In this document: piece by piece, positions 8,305 through 17,472 of the stretch
Layout: each line of letters begins with the position of its first letter
Numbering within the stretch: the stretch's first letter is position 1
Assembly: GCA_044224905.1 (NCBI GenBank)
Contig: JBGAJN010000001.1
Span: 1,736,001-1,800,000 of the forward strand
DNA: 64,000 bases
From: JBGAJN01 sp044224905
GTDB lineage: Bacteria > Verrucomicrobiota > Verrucomicrobiia > Limisphaerales > JBGAJN01
Reading direction: 5' to 3'
Program-made: the position numbers and the translations under genes
The notes under the pieces: generated by a model
What the model was told of the DNA's origin: nothing
Database searches by the model: none
The model's input: only the letters and a program-made list of their open reading frames with translations

Positions 8305-9513
8305 ATGAAGAAAAAGAAAATAATCGTCATCGGCACCGGCTACGTTGGCCTGCCTGCGGCCCTCATGTGGGCGAAAGCGGGTCAGCAGGTGGTCGGCGTG
8401 GACATCAATGAAAACGTAGTGCGTGCCATCAATGAACGCACCTTGCTGCTCAATGAGCACGAGTTGCAGGGGCTTCTGAATGACCCGGCGGTACGTTCCA
8501 ATCTTGTCGCCCGCACCACACCCTGTCGCGGCGATATCTTCGTTATCGCCGTGCCGACGCCGGTCGATCACTTGAAAAAAGTGTGCGACATGGGTCCCGT
8601 CCAGTCGGCGTTGGAATCAATCATTCCGCACCTGCGCAAGGGCAATCTCATCATTCTCGAAAGCACCGTGCCGCCCGCGACGTGCCGCAACTTCGTCAAG
8701 CCGCTGATCGAGAAGTTGACCAAGTTCAAGGTGCCGCAGGATATTCTCCTCGCCCATTGCCCCGAACGCATTTTGCCTGGCGATATCTTCAAGGAAATCG
8801 TCCACAACGACCGGTTGATCGGCGGCATGGACGAACCCTCGACCAAGGCTGCGTCGGCTATTTACGCGACCTTCGTGAAAGGCAAGTTGCATGAGACCGA
8901 TGATGTCTCCGCGGAGTTGTCCAAGCTGATGGAGAACACCTATCGCGATGTGAACATCGCGCTCGCCAATGAGTTCGCCCAGATTTGCGAACTGCTCGGC
9001 GCGGATGTCCGGCAGGTGATCGGTTTTGCCAATAAACATCCCCGGGTGAAAATCCTCACGCCCGGCATCGGCGTCGGCGGACATTGCATTCCGGTGGACC
9101 CGTGGTTCCTCAAGGAAGTGGCCCCCTACAACTCACGGCTTATCACGACCGCGCGCCTGGTCAACGACGAGATGCCCCACCGTGTCGCTGCGAAAATTCG
9201 GCAAGCCGTTGCGGATGTCGCCGACCCGCGCATCGTTGCCTTGGGCGCCACCTATAAGCGCAACTGCGAAGACATGCGCGAGAGTCCTGCGCTGGAAATC
9301 GTTCACTCGCTCAAGCAGGACGGCTATCATGTCGCCCATCACGATCCATTTGTGGCGAAGATGCGGTATTCATCCATTGCGAAAATCGCCAGAGGTGCCG
9401 ACTTGATCGCGGTCCTGATCTGCCACGATTCGATCAAGCAGGAACTCACCGCGAACCGCGCCATCATCGAGAAAGCCATGCGCCACAAGCGCATTATCTT
9501 CTTTGAACAATAA
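8305..9513 (+). CDS. wecC: UDP-N-acetyl-D-mannosamine dehydrogenase (nucleotide-sugar dehydrogenase)
   Basis: 402 aa. Oxidises UDP-ManNAc to UDP-ManNAcA with two NAD+. The N-terminal NAD site reads IVIGTGYVGLPAALMWAKAGQQVVG; the catalytic cysteine is in GVGGHCIPVDPWFL; the C-terminal UDP-binding domain has GATYKRNCEDMRESPALEI. The sequence pattern fits WecC better than UDP-glucose dehydrogenase (Ugd). wecB, which makes the substrate, lies at 10693, supporting a ManNAcA residue in the polymer. Confidence 0.9.
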   Translation: MKKKKIIVIGTGYVGLPAALMWAKAGQQVVGVDINENVVRAINERTLLLNEHELQGLLNDPAVRSNLVARTTPCRGDIFVIAVPTPVDHLKKVCDMGPVQSALESIIPHLRKGNLIILESTVPPATCRNFVKPLIEKLTKFKVPQDILLAHCPERILPGDIFKEIVHNDRLIGGMDEPSTKAASAIYATFVKGKLHETDDVSAELSKLMENTYRDVNIALANEFAQICELLGADVRQVIGFANKHPRVKILTPGIGVGGHCIPVDPWFLKEVAPYNSRLITTARLVNDEMPHRVAAKIRQAVADVADPRIVALGATYKRNCEDMRESPALEIVHSLKQDGYHVAHHDPFVAKMRYSSIAKIARGADLIAVLICHDSIKQELTANRAIIEKAMRHKRIIFFEQ

Positions 9514-9529
9514 TCGAATCGCTCCCCGG

Positions 9530-9576
9530 CCTCGTCACCCTCGCCCCGTTCGGCGGGGAGAGGGCAGGGTGAGGGG
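9530..9576. repeat. REP-like imperfect palindrome (ggggagaggg type)
   Basis: An imperfect inverted repeat: a left arm reading cctcgtcaccctcgccccg and a right arm beginning cggggagagggcagggtgag. It lies between wecC and the next epimerase. A second copy of the right-arm sequence is at 31579. Similar 'ctcaccc...ctctcccc' palindromes are dispersed in many bacterial genomes. Confidence 0.6.
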
Positions 9577-9623
9577 AAACACAATTTGCTGAGACTTACC
9601 AACGACAACCTTAACAATAAATC

Positions 9624-10589
9624 ATGCCTAAGAAAAACATCCTCGTCACTGGCGGCTTGGGAGCCGTCGGCACTTACCTCGTTCGGGAACTCCGCGGTCG
9701 CGGCCACAACGTTTTCGTGGCTGACATGCGCCACCATCACGATCCGCTTTACGCGCGCTGCGACGTGGGTGAATTTCACCAGGTAGAGCGCTTGTGGACC
9801 GGGGGCGGTTGGGCCAACGGCTATTCCCCCAAAGGGCGCAAATTTGACTACGTGTACCACCTCGCTGCGGAGTTCGGTCGTTGGAATGGTGAGGATTATT
9901 TTGAGAACGTCTGGCGTTCCAATGCCGTCGGCGTCAAAAATATTCTCCGCATGCAGGAGCGCGAGGGCTTCAAGGCGGTGTACTTTTCCTCGTCCGAGGT
10001 CTACGGTGACTTCGACGGCGTGATGTCCGAGGATGTGATGGACAAGTTCGAGATTCGCCAGATGAACGACTATGCGATTTCGAAGTGGGTGAATGAAATG
10101 CAGGTGCAAAACTCGGCGGCGCAGTTCGGTACCAAGTCCGTCCGTGTACGGCTCTTCAACACCTACGGTCCGGGCGAGTACTACAGCCCGTATCGTTCGG
10201 TGATCTGTCTTTTCAGCTACCGTTTGCTGCACAACATCCCGATCACCGTCTATTCTGGCTACAAGCGCACCAGCACCTACATCTCCGACATGGCGCGCAC
10301 GCTCTCCAACATCGCCGACAACTTCAAGCCCGGCGAGGTGTACAACATCGGCGGCCTTGATTTCCATACCATCGAAGAGGCGGCGGACATCATTCTGCGG
10401 CTGACCGGCAAGGAGAAGCTGCGCAAGAAACTCATTCGCACCAAGCCCGAGGAAATCCTCACGACGCGCGAGAAGAAGGTGGACTGCACCAAGGCGCGGC
10501 GCGACCTCGACCACAAGACTACGGTTAAACTCGAGGAAGGCATCGCCAACACGATCGCGTGGATGCGCGAAGTCTACAAAGTGAAGTGA
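9624..10589 (+). CDS. NAD-dependent nucleotide-sugar epimerase/dehydratase (extended SDR)
   Basis: 321 aa. Extended SDR fold: TGGLGAVGTYLVRELRGRG dinucleotide site, SSSEVYGD catalytic serine block, YAISK as the YxxxK pair, then RLFNTYGPGEYYSPYRSVI and VYNIGGLDFHTIEEAADI in the substrate domain. It belongs with dTDP-glucose 4,6-dehydratase / UDP-glucuronate decarboxylase / GalE-like enzymes; the sequence does not decide which. Flanked by wecC and wecB, so probably part of precursor synthesis. Confidence 0.85.
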   Translation: MPKKNILVTGGLGAVGTYLVRELRGRGHNVFVADMRHHHDPLYARCDVGEFHQVERLWTGGGWANGYSPKGRKFDYVYHLAAEFGRWNGEDYFENVWRSNAVGVKNILRMQEREGFKAVYFSSSEVYGDFDGVMSEDVMDKFEIRQMNDYAISKWVNEMQVQNSAAQFGTKSVRVRLFNTYGPGEYYSPYRSVICLFSYRLLHNIPITVYSGYKRTSTYISDMARTLSNIADNFKPGEVYNIGGLDFHTIEEAADIILRLTGKEKLRKKLIRTKPEEILTTREKKVDCTKARRDLDHKTTVKLEEGIANTIAWMREVYKVK

Positions 10590-10603
10590 TCCTTTAGCCG
10601 TTG

Positions 10604-10669
10604 ATGAAACACGGAGCAAGACGCTCGGACAGCGGTTGCCTTAATCCATTTTCGGTCCGTGTTCGATCC
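10604..10669. repeat. Short inverted repeat (tccgtgttcgatc type)
   Basis: gatgaaacacgga (10604-10616) is the near-exact reverse complement of tccgtgttcgatc (10657-10669), with a 40-nt spacer. The right arm continues into ccgtggcttgaa immediately before wecB. One of several word-based inverted repeats in the gaps of this window. Confidence 0.45.
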
Positions 10670-10692
10670 GTGGCTTGAATAACTCCCTCAAA

Positions 10693-11817
10693 ATGCCCAA
10701 ACGCATCCTCGTCCTCTTTGGCACCCGGCCGGAAGTCATCAAACTCGCGCCTGTCATCCGCGAATTGCGGCGCCGGCCGCAGGAGTTCGATTGCCTCGTC
10801 GTCTCCACCGGCCAGCATCGCGAGATGGTCGATCAGGCCCTCGCCGCGTTTCGCTTGAAGGTGGATGTGCAGCTGGACGCGATGTCCTCGGCTAAATCGT
10901 TGGGTAAACTTACGGCGCGACTCTTCCTCGATATCGACGACCTGTTGGAACGCGAGAAGCCTGATTGGGTGATCGTTCAAGGCGATACCACTTCCGCGAT
11001 GGTCGGCGCGATGTGCGCGTTTTATCGGCAGATCAAGGTGGGCCATGTGGAGGCGGGCTTGCGCACCTACAACCGGTGGTCGCCCTTTCCCGAGGAAATC
11101 AATCGCACTGTGATCGGCCATCTGGGCGATCTGCATTTCGCGCCGACCGAACGTTCCGCGGAGAATCTGCGCAAAGCTGGTGTGCCGGCCAATACCGTCC
11201 ACGTAACCGGCAATACCGTCGTGGACGCGCTGCTGTGGGTGAGCGAGGCGGTCCGCAAGGAGGCGCCGCCCGGTCTCGATCCCGCAATGCTGGCATCGTT
11301 CGATGGCAAGCGGCTCGTCTTGGTGACCAGTCATCGTCGCGAATCGTTTGGCCAGGGATTGGAAAATATTTGCGAAGCGTTGCTGGAAACCGTGCGGCGT
11401 TATCCCGATGTCGTCATCGTGTATCCGGTGCACCTTAACCCGAACGTCCGTGAGCCCGTGCGCCGGCTGCTTAGTGCCGAGCCGCGGATTCATTTGCTCG
11501 AACCGCTCGGCTATTTGCCGCTCGTGTACCTCATGCAGCGCAGCTATTGCATCTTCACCGACTCGGGCGGCATTCAGGAGGAAGCACCCAGTCTCGGCAA
11601 ACCGGTGCTTATCATGCGCGATACCACCGAACGCCCGGAGGTGGTCGAGGCGGGTTGCGCGCGGTTGGTGGGAACTTCGGCGGCGAGCATCCTCAAAGCC
11701 GGTGCGGAACTCCTGGACCACCGCGCCACTTACGAAGCCATGTCCCGCGTCAAAAACCCGTTCGGAGATGGCTTGGCCTCTCGCCGCATCGCGGACGTAA
11801 TCGCGGGAAATTCCTGA
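10693..11817 (+). CDS. wecB: UDP-N-acetylglucosamine 2-epimerase (non-hydrolysing)
   Basis: 374 aa. Converts UDP-GlcNAc to UDP-ManNAc. The start RILVLFGTRPEVIKLAPVIREL, then VQGDTTSAMVGAMCAFY, VGHVEAGLRTYNRWSPFPEEINR, HRRESFGQGLENI and TDSGGIQEEAPSLGKPVLIMR are the conserved blocks of the family. I chose ATG 10693; a TTG at 10675 would add six residues. The stop overlaps the ATG of the following glycosyltransferase (TGATG). With wecC it supplies UDP-ManNAcA. Confidence 0.95.
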   Translation: MPKRILVLFGTRPEVIKLAPVIRELRRRPQEFDCLVVSTGQHREMVDQALAAFRLKVDVQLDAMSSAKSLGKLTARLFLDIDDLLEREKPDWVIVQGDTTSAMVGAMCAFYRQIKVGHVEAGLRTYNRWSPFPEEINRTVIGHLGDLHFAPTERSAENLRKAGVPANTVHVTGNTVVDALLWVSEAVRKEAPPGLDPAMLASFDGKRLVLVTSHRRESFGQGLENICEALLETVRRYPDVVIVYPVHLNPNVREPVRRLLSAEPRIHLLEPLGYLPLVYLMQRSYCIFTDSGGIQEEAPSLGKPVLIMRDTTERPEVVEAGCARLVGTSAASILKAGAELLDHRATYEAMSRVKNPFGDGLASRRIADVIAGNS

Positions 11818-13067
11818 TGGCTTTGGCGGCGAACATCTCTCACATGTCCGCAGGGAATTGCACGGCAACGTTGCCGCGCTTGCTTTACCTGGCGGATGTG
11901 CCAGTGGAATCCTCTTACCACGGCTCGGCGTTGTTGTATCGCCTGCTGCAGAATTACCCGCCCGAGTCGTTGCGCATTGTCGAGACGGGCTGGGTGGCTT
12001 CGCAATCGGAGCGCCAACTGGCGAAGGTGAAGTATTCCGCGGTGCCGTTGGTAAACGCTCGCTGGCTCAACACTCGTTTCAGCCGCCTGGTGTCCGCATG
12101 GTTCTCCCTGCGGGCCGGTCGCGGGGCGTCGGCGGTGGTAAAGCGACTCTGTGGATTCCAACCCGAGGCAGTCCTTACTGTTCCGCACGGTTACGGCTGG
12201 CTGGCGGCGGCGCGTTTCGCGCATCAACGCCGTGTGCCGCTGCACCTCATCATTCATGATGACTGGCCGCGCGTGGCGAACCTGCCACCACCGTTTGATA
12301 CTTGGTTGGACCGCCAGTTCAGGCGGGTGTATCGCCAGGCGGCGTCGCGGTTCTGCGTTTCCCCGTTCATGCAGGAAAACTATGCGGCCCGTTACGGTGT
12401 TCCGGGCACGGTGCTCTATCCGTCGCGCGCGCTTAACGGCCCGGTGTTCGACGCGCCGCCCGAACGATTGAAACAAAGCGGACCCGGACTGACGTGCGCG
12501 TATGGAGGCACGATCAATTCCGAAGGCTACGCGCGGCCGTTGCGTCTGCTCGCGCAAGCACTGGCGAACGTGGGCGGACGGCTGCTGCTCTTTGGACCGA
12601 CGAATGCCGAGCAGGCTCGGCAGATGGGGTTAGATCGATCGAACGTGGAACTGCGTGGCATGGTGAAATCCGCCGAATTGATCCACCGGCTGCGCGACGA
12701 GGCGGATGCCTTGTTTGTTCCCATGTCGTCCACGCCGTGGGACCGGCAGAACATGATGCACGGCTTCCCCAGCAAGCTGACCGATTACACCGCGATCGGC
12801 GTGCCGTTGTTGATTCTCGGCCCCGAGTATTGCTCGGCGATCCGCTGGGCGCGGGAGAATCCCGGCGTGACTGAGTTGGTCGAGGGTGAAGACGCCGCGA
12901 AACTGGCTGAATCACTAAAAAGGTTGGCCGATCCCGCGCGGCGGTTTGAGTTGGGTGCGCGGGCTTTGGAACTGGGAAATAAATATTTTTCGCACGAGGC
13001 GGTGGAATCGGTTTTTTTTGGTGCGGTGAGCGGCAAGGAAGTTGACGCATGTTCATTGACCGCTTAG
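11817..13067 (+). CDS. Glycosyltransferase (GT-B-like, family unassigned)
   Basis: 416 aa from the ATG overlapping the wecB stop. The N-terminal half is donor/acceptor Rossmann-like (PRLLYLADVPVESSYHGSALLYRLL, LHLIIHDDWPRVANLP). The C-terminal half has the GT4-like pattern LTCAYGGTINSEGYARPLRLLAQAL, LLLFGPTNAEQARQMG and LFVPMSSTPWDRQNMMHGFPSKLTDYTAIGVPLLIL. It probably adds one sugar to the repeat unit; the sugar cannot be told. Its 3' end overlaps the next gene by 19 bp. Confidence 0.75.
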   Translation: MALAANISHMSAGNCTATLPRLLYLADVPVESSYHGSALLYRLLQNYPPESLRIVETGWVASQSERQLAKVKYSAVPLVNARWLNTRFSRLVSAWFSLRAGRGASAVVKRLCGFQPEAVLTVPHGYGWLAAARFAHQRRVPLHLIIHDDWPRVANLPPPFDTWLDRQFRRVYRQAASRFCVSPFMQENYAARYGVPGTVLYPSRALNGPVFDAPPERLKQSGPGLTCAYGGTINSEGYARPLRLLAQALANVGGRLLLFGPTNAEQARQMGLDRSNVELRGMVKSAELIHRLRDEADALFVPMSSTPWDRQNMMHGFPSKLTDYTAIGVPLLILGPEYCSAIRWARENPGVTELVEGEDAAKLAESLKRLADPARRFELGARALELGNKYFSHEAVESVFFGAVSGKEVDACSLTA

Positions 13068-13597
13068 GCCGTCACTGGCGTCGCTGGCAACTAAGGCGGG
13101 CGGGCGCGTTGATTAGTCCTGACCTGCAATCAGCCGCGCCGTTCTTCGAAGGGGAGCCTAGCGGTTTTCGTTGTGGTTCCCAGGTTTGGCTCTCTTCTGG
13201 CGCGCGCATCAGTGTTCACCGGCACCCGAACGGGATCGCGCGCTTGACTATGGGCGAGCGTGTCTTCGTGAACCATTATGCCGTGATTGACTGCCACTTT
13301 GAAATTACGATTGGCAACCATGTTCTCATTGGCCCTCACGCATACCTCGGAGATTTTGACCACGATCTGGCGATCCGGAGCGGCGCAGCAATTGGAAAAC
13401 CGGCCAACTACGCACCGGTTCGCATCGGACATCACGTGTGGATCGGAGCCAACGCCGTCGTGTTGAAAGGTGTCACCATTGGTGACGGCGCGGTGGTTGC
13501 GGCCGGTGCGGTGGTGAGCCGTGACGTTCCGGCTATGGCCATTGCGGGCGGCGTTCCGGCGCGGGTGTTGAAGATGCGGCAAACCGCAGAGAAGTGA
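13049..13597 (+). CDS. Left-handed beta-helix O-acyltransferase (WbbJ-like)
   Basis: 182 aa. Hexapeptide repeats with the acetyltransferase pattern IGNHVLIGPHAYLGDFDHD, VRIGHHVWIGANAVVLKGVTIGDGAVVAAGAVVSRDVPAMAIAGGVPARVL. The last segment is the standard C-terminal coil signature of LacA/WbbJ-type acetyltransferases that use acetyl-CoA. The start ATG lies inside the end of the preceding glycosyltransferase gene, suggesting coupled translation. Confidence 0.88.
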   Translation: MFIDRLGRHWRRWQLRRAGALISPDLQSAAPFFEGEPSGFRCGSQVWLSSGARISVHRHPNGIARLTMGERVFVNHYAVIDCHFEITIGNHVLIGPHAYLGDFDHDLAIRSGAAIGKPANYAPVRIGHHVWIGANAVVLKGVTIGDGAVVAAGAVVSRDVPAMAIAGGVPARVLKMRQTAEK

Positions 13598-13600
13598 GTC

Positions 13601-14497
13601 ATGCCACTGTTCTCCGTCGTCATTCCCACCTTCAACCGCGTTGAACTTCTCAAACGCACGTTGGAATCGGTCTGGGCGCAGACGTTCACGGATTACGAAG
13701 TCATTGTGGTCGATGACGGCTCGACCGATGGCACGCTCGAGTTTCTCAAATCGCTTGCGGGACGCGTGACGTTGCTGACGCAGTCCAACCGCGGACCGGG
13801 GCCGGCGCGAAACCTCGGTGCGGAAAAGGCGCGCGGTCAATATGTTGCCTTTCTCGATAGCGACGATCTGTGGTTTCCATGGACGCTGGAGACGTTTGCG
13901 CAGTTGATTTGCCAGCATCGTTCCCCGGCGATTCTTTCCGCGAGCTTGGTGGAGTTTTCTGACGAAGTTACGTTGGCGGCGTTGAAGTTGCCGCCCGTAC
14001 GCGCGGAATATTTTCCCGATTATTTCGCGACGTCGCACCTGCACTATTTTGTCGGTGCCGGAATGGCTGTACTTAGGCGGACGGAATTTCTGAAGACCGG
14101 CGGGTTTACCGAGAAACGAATAAACGCGGAGGATCACGATTTGATTTTGCGCATGGGGACGGCACCCGGTTTCGTTCAAATCCTCGAGCCGTTCACTCTT
14201 GCGTGGCGGCGCCACGCAGGGAGCGCGACGAAGAATTTCCGGCTTAGCTTCGAGGGAAATCGCTACCTCGTTGAACAGGAGGAACGCGGTGCGTATCCCG
14301 GTGGCCGGGCGCGTCGTCGTGAGCGCATTCGGATTGTGTCGTCACACGTGCGGCCGATTTCTGTGGAGTGTCTCCGTCAAAAATTGCGCGCCGAGGCGTG
14401 GACGTTGTATCGGGCGACTGTGGGCTGGCACGTCCGGCTCGGTCGCTGGAAATACCTCGTCGGATTTCCCGCGATGGCGCTGCTGCGGCAGGGCTGA
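13601..14497 (+). CDS. Family 2 glycosyltransferase
   Basis: 298 aa. GT-A fold: FSVVIPTFNRVELLKRTLESVWAQTFTDYEVIVVDDGSTDGT at the N-terminus, VAFLDSDDLWFPW (DxD) near residue 85, and NAEDHDLILRM as the catalytic-base region. There is no membrane segment, so it is probably a cytoplasmic, membrane-associated sugar transferase. It starts 3 bp after the acyltransferase stop. Confidence 0.9.
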   Translation: MPLFSVVIPTFNRVELLKRTLESVWAQTFTDYEVIVVDDGSTDGTLEFLKSLAGRVTLLTQSNRGPGPARNLGAEKARGQYVAFLDSDDLWFPWTLETFAQLICQHRSPAILSASLVEFSDEVTLAALKLPPVRAEYFPDYFATSHLHYFVGAGMAVLRRTEFLKTGGFTEKRINAEDHDLILRMGTAPGFVQILEPFTLAWRRHAGSATKNFRLSFEGNRYLVEQEERGAYPGGRARRRERIRIVSSHVRPISVECLRQKLRAEAWTLYRATVGWHVRLGRWKYLVGFPAMALLRQG

Positions 14498-14504
14498 TAA
14501 CTGA

Positions 14505-15059
14505 TTGAATCCCCTTCACCTCATCGTTCGTCTGGGCGCCGGCGTCGGTTCGCGGGTGCGGAATCTTTGGTTCCGTGCGTTGGGCGTGCGGATGGGTGGT
14601 TACGTCTGGATGCGGAAGATTTCCATTCCCCGCCAGTGGAGCGACGTGACCTTGGAGCCGGGTGTGATGCTTGACGACGGCGTGGTGCTGTTGTGCAGCG
14701 GCGCCCCGCGCTCGGATAAGCTGATCATCCGTCACGGCACTTACGTGAACCGTCACACGATTTTCACCGCGCACGAACGCATCGAGGTGGGGCGCAATTG
14801 CATGATCGGTCCACAGTGCTACCTCACCGATGCGAACCACGGTTCCGCTATGGGCACTCCGGTGAAGGACCAACCGATGCAAACCAAGCCCGTGATCATC
14901 GAGGACGAAGTCTGGCTCGGTGCCGGCGTCTGCGTCCTGCCCGGCGTGCGCCTCGGCCGCGGTTGCATCATTGGCGCGGGCGCGGTGGTGACGGGTGACA
15001 TTCCGGCCCACGCCATTGCGGTTGGTGTGCCGGCGCGCGTGGTGCGCCAACGCGAGTAA
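14505..15059 (+). CDS. Left-handed beta-helix O-acyltransferase
   Basis: 184 aa with TTG start. Hexapeptide repeat protein: IIRHGTYVNRHTIFTAHERIEVGRNCMIGPQCYLTDANHG, then VIIEDEVWLGAGVCVLPGVRLGRGCIIGAGAVVTGDIPAHAIAVGVPARVV, matching WbbJ/Maa-type O-acetyltransferases. It differs from the acyltransferase at 13049 and probably acetylates a different hydroxyl. Seven bp after the GT2 stop and 3 bp before the MBOAT gene, so clearly in an operon. Confidence 0.85.
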   Translation: MNPLHLIVRLGAGVGSRVRNLWFRALGVRMGGYVWMRKISIPRQWSDVTLEPGVMLDDGVVLLCSGAPRSDKLIIRHGTYVNRHTIFTAHERIEVGRNCMIGPQCYLTDANHGSAMGTPVKDQPMQTKPVIIEDEVWLGAGVCVLPGVRLGRGCIIGAGAVVTGDIPAHAIAVGVPARVVRQRE

Positions 15060-15062
15060 ACC

Positions 15063-16490
15063 ATGCTGTTCAACTCCCTCGAGTTCGCGGTCTTTTTGCC
15101 CATTGTCCTGGCGCTGTACTACTGCCTCGCGACGCGGGCGCAGAATGTCTTGCTGCTCGCGGCGGGGTACGTGTTCTACGGCTGGTGGGATTGGCGGTTC
15201 CTCGGGTTGTTGGCGTTGTCCACGTTGCTGGATTACGTGGTCGGAATCGCGCTCCCGCAGGTGGCGGCATCGCGGCGGAAACTGCTTCTGACGGCGAGCA
15301 TTGCGAGCAATCTGACGATCCTCGGTTTCTTCAAGTACTTCAATTTCTTCGTCGGTTCCACGGTGGCGTTGCTGGAGAAGTTGGGCGTCCATGCGAGCCT
15401 GCCCGCGTTGCACATCATCCTGCCGGTGGGCGTTTCGTTTTACACCTTCCAGTCCATCGCTTACACGATCGACGTGTATCGCGGCCGGGTACAGCCGGAA
15501 CGAAACCTGTTGAACTATGCGCTCTATGTCGCGTATTTCCCGCAATTGCTGGCCGGGCCTATCGAGCGTGCGGATCATCTCATCCGCCAATTGGTCGCCC
15601 CGCGGGTCGTTAACGCCAGGTTTCTCTACTCGGGTGCGTTCCTGATTTTGGTCGGCTTCTTCAAGAAGGTCGGCATCGCGGATTCGGTCGCGCCGACGGT
15701 GGAGGAGGTGTTTAGTCATTCGGGCACGATGTCGTGGCTGGTCCTGCTCAAGGGTGTCTGGTTTTTTACCATCCAGATTTACTGCGATTTTTCCGGCTAT
15801 ACGGACATGGCGCGCGGCATCAGCCGGTTGCTCGGGATTGATCTGATGGAGAACTTCAACCAACCCTACCTCTCGGCGAGCATCACCGAATTCTGGCGGC
15901 GTTGGCATATCTCGCTGTCCACGTGGTTGCGTGATTACCTATACATCCCTCTCGGTGGCAATCGCGGTGGCGCTTTTCTAACCTACCGCAATTTGATGAT
16001 TACCATGTTGCTGGGCGGTTTGTGGCACGGGGCCAATTGGACGTTTGTCATCTGGGGAGGAATCCACGGTTTTTACCTCGCGGCGCACAAACTCATCCTC
16101 GGGGACCGGCCGCCGGCGGAGCGGGCTCCGTTGGCGGGCGCACTCGGCGTGGTGAAGCGCTTGGCTTGCGTGCTGGGCACACTGCATCTCGTCATGATCA
16201 CGTGGGTATTCTTCCGCGCGGCGTCGCTTGGGCAGGCGGTCGACTTTCTCACGGGCTTGCTCACCTTCCGCGGAGGCTTCGCTGCCTTCAATGTGCGCGA
16301 CGTTGTGCTCATTGCGTTTTACGCCAGTTTGGTGCTGGTCGTGGACTGGCCGCAGTACCGGCGTAAGGATCACCTCGCGGTTCTGCGCTGGCCCGTGCTC
16401 GCGCGCGGGGCGACCATTGCGGCGATGCTGCTGCTCCTGCTGGTGCTGGGCGAAAACAGTGAAACCCCTTTCATCTATTTTCAGTTTTAG
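15063..16490 (+). CDS. MBOAT-family O-acyltransferase (AlgI-like)
   Basis: 475-aa polytopic membrane protein. The N-terminal MLFNSLEFAVFLPIVLALYY is the signature start of AlgI/DltB-like proteins; YFPQLLAGPIERADHL and the GGLWHGANWTFVIWGGIHG block with the MBOAT histidine follow. In alginate and similar systems this protein moves acetyl groups across the membrane for transfer by an SGNH-fold periplasmic partner. That partner appears to be the next gene. Confidence 0.92.
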   Translation: MLFNSLEFAVFLPIVLALYYCLATRAQNVLLLAAGYVFYGWWDWRFLGLLALSTLLDYVVGIALPQVAASRRKLLLTASIASNLTILGFFKYFNFFVGSTVALLEKLGVHASLPALHIILPVGVSFYTFQSIAYTIDVYRGRVQPERNLLNYALYVAYFPQLLAGPIERADHLIRQLVAPRVVNARFLYSGAFLILVGFFKKVGIADSVAPTVEEVFSHSGTMSWLVLLKGVWFFTIQIYCDFSGYTDMARGISRLLGIDLMENFNQPYLSASITEFWRRWHISLSTWLRDYLYIPLGGNRGGAFLTYRNLMITMLLGGLWHGANWTFVIWGGIHGFYLAAHKLILGDRPPAERAPLAGALGVVKRLACVLGTLHLVMITWVFFRAASLGQAVDFLTGLLTFRGGFAAFNVRDVVLIAFYASLVLVVDWPQYRRKDHLAVLRWPVLARGATIAAMLLLLLVLGENSETPFIYFQF

Positions 16491-17472
16491 CACGCTGCGC
16501 GGGCCGTGGCCGCTGCCGGTTGCCGGTGTGTTGGCCGCGCTGCTATTGCTGGGGGCGGAAGCGGTCACGCGCTTGTTGGTGAAACGCGGCACGCTGCCGG
16601 TCGATCCTTCGCTGCGTGAGTTGGTCGGCGATTCGCTTCAGACGTTGCGGCGGGAACGACCAGCCGTCTGGCTGCTCGGCAACAGCACGCTGGCCGCTGG
16701 CGTGGACGAAGCGGTGATCCGCCCCGTCGTGGGTGGATCGGTGGCCAAGTTGCCGCATGGTTCGGCGACCGTCCGCGGGTTGGCGGCGATGCTGGATTTT
16801 TATCTGCGTCAGGTGGAAGTGAAACCTCGGCAGGTATTCGTGTTTGCGACCAAGGACGATTTTAATCCGCATGGTTACCGCGCGGAAGTCTCGCGCGCGT
16901 ATCTCGATATCCAAAAACAGAACCGCGTGCCCGCCGACTCGAACTGGTTGATGTTGCGCGCCGCTCGCGGAGCCATCCAGATGGAGTTCGTTTCGTTTCG
17001 CCAACGGCTGGTCAATGTTTGGCACACGCTCCGCGGACGGGCGCCCCGGCGTTCGAGTTCTTCCGGTGCGGCGGTGTTTTCCGGCGCGCCGATTGCCGCG
17101 AACGACCCGTGGTTTGGCAAACTCGCTCTGAACTACGCGGTGGATGCGGACGCATTCGCGGACCTTTCGCAACTGCGACAACGCCATGCGCTTGATCGCT
17201 TGGTGCTCGTGCTGTTGCCGGTGACCGATGTGCTGGCGCGCTTTCAGGACGAAGTGCATCCGGCGCAAAGCTACGCCAGTATCCGCGGCCGCGTGGCGGA
17301 ACTGTCCCGTGCGAACGGGATCGAATTGGTGGATTGGAGCGAACCCACGGCGGACTACCGGCTTTTTCGCGATCCCTATCATTTGAACGACGCCGGCAAA
17401 CAGTGGCTCTCCGCTAAGCTGGCCGACTGGCTGGCACGGCCGGTCGCCCGCTCCAACGCCTCTCCTCCATGA
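16459..17472 (+). CDS. AlgJ/AlgX-like SGNH-fold O-acetylation partner
   Basis: 337 aa from GTG 16459, which overlaps the MBOAT gene by 32 bp and gives an N-terminal signal-anchor (LPVAGVLAALLLLGAEAV). The first SGNH-like block is WLLGNSTLAAGVDEAV, with Ser as candidate nucleophile. A C-terminal DPYHLNDAGKQWLSAKL resembles the Asp-x-x-His block. The domain is predicted periplasmic and would complete sugar O-acetylation with the MBOAT protein. The assignment rests on these two blocks plus gene context; overall similarity to AlgJ/AlgX is unknown. Confidence 0.7.
   Translation: MKPLSSIFSFSTLRGPWPLPVAGVLAALLLLGAEAVTRLLVKRGTLPVDPSLRELVGDSLQTLRRERPAVWLLGNSTLAAGVDEAVIRPVVGGSVAKLPHGSATVRGLAAMLDFYLRQVEVKPRQVFVFATKDDFNPHGYRAEVSRAYLDIQKQNRVPADSNWLMLRAARGAIQMEFVSFRQRLVNVWHTLRGRAPRRSSSSGAAVFSGAPIAANDPWFGKLALNYAVDADAFADLSQLRQRHALDRLVLVLLPVTDVLARFQDEVHPAQSYASIRGRVAELSRANGIELVDWSEPTADYRLFRDPYHLNDAGKQWLSAKLADWLARPVARSNASPP

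Noticed and set aside
14244..15908. Antisense open frame (554 codons) opposite acyltransferase and MBOAT genes
   Set aside because: Spans several real genes on the other strand and is rich in His/Arg/Glu; shadow.
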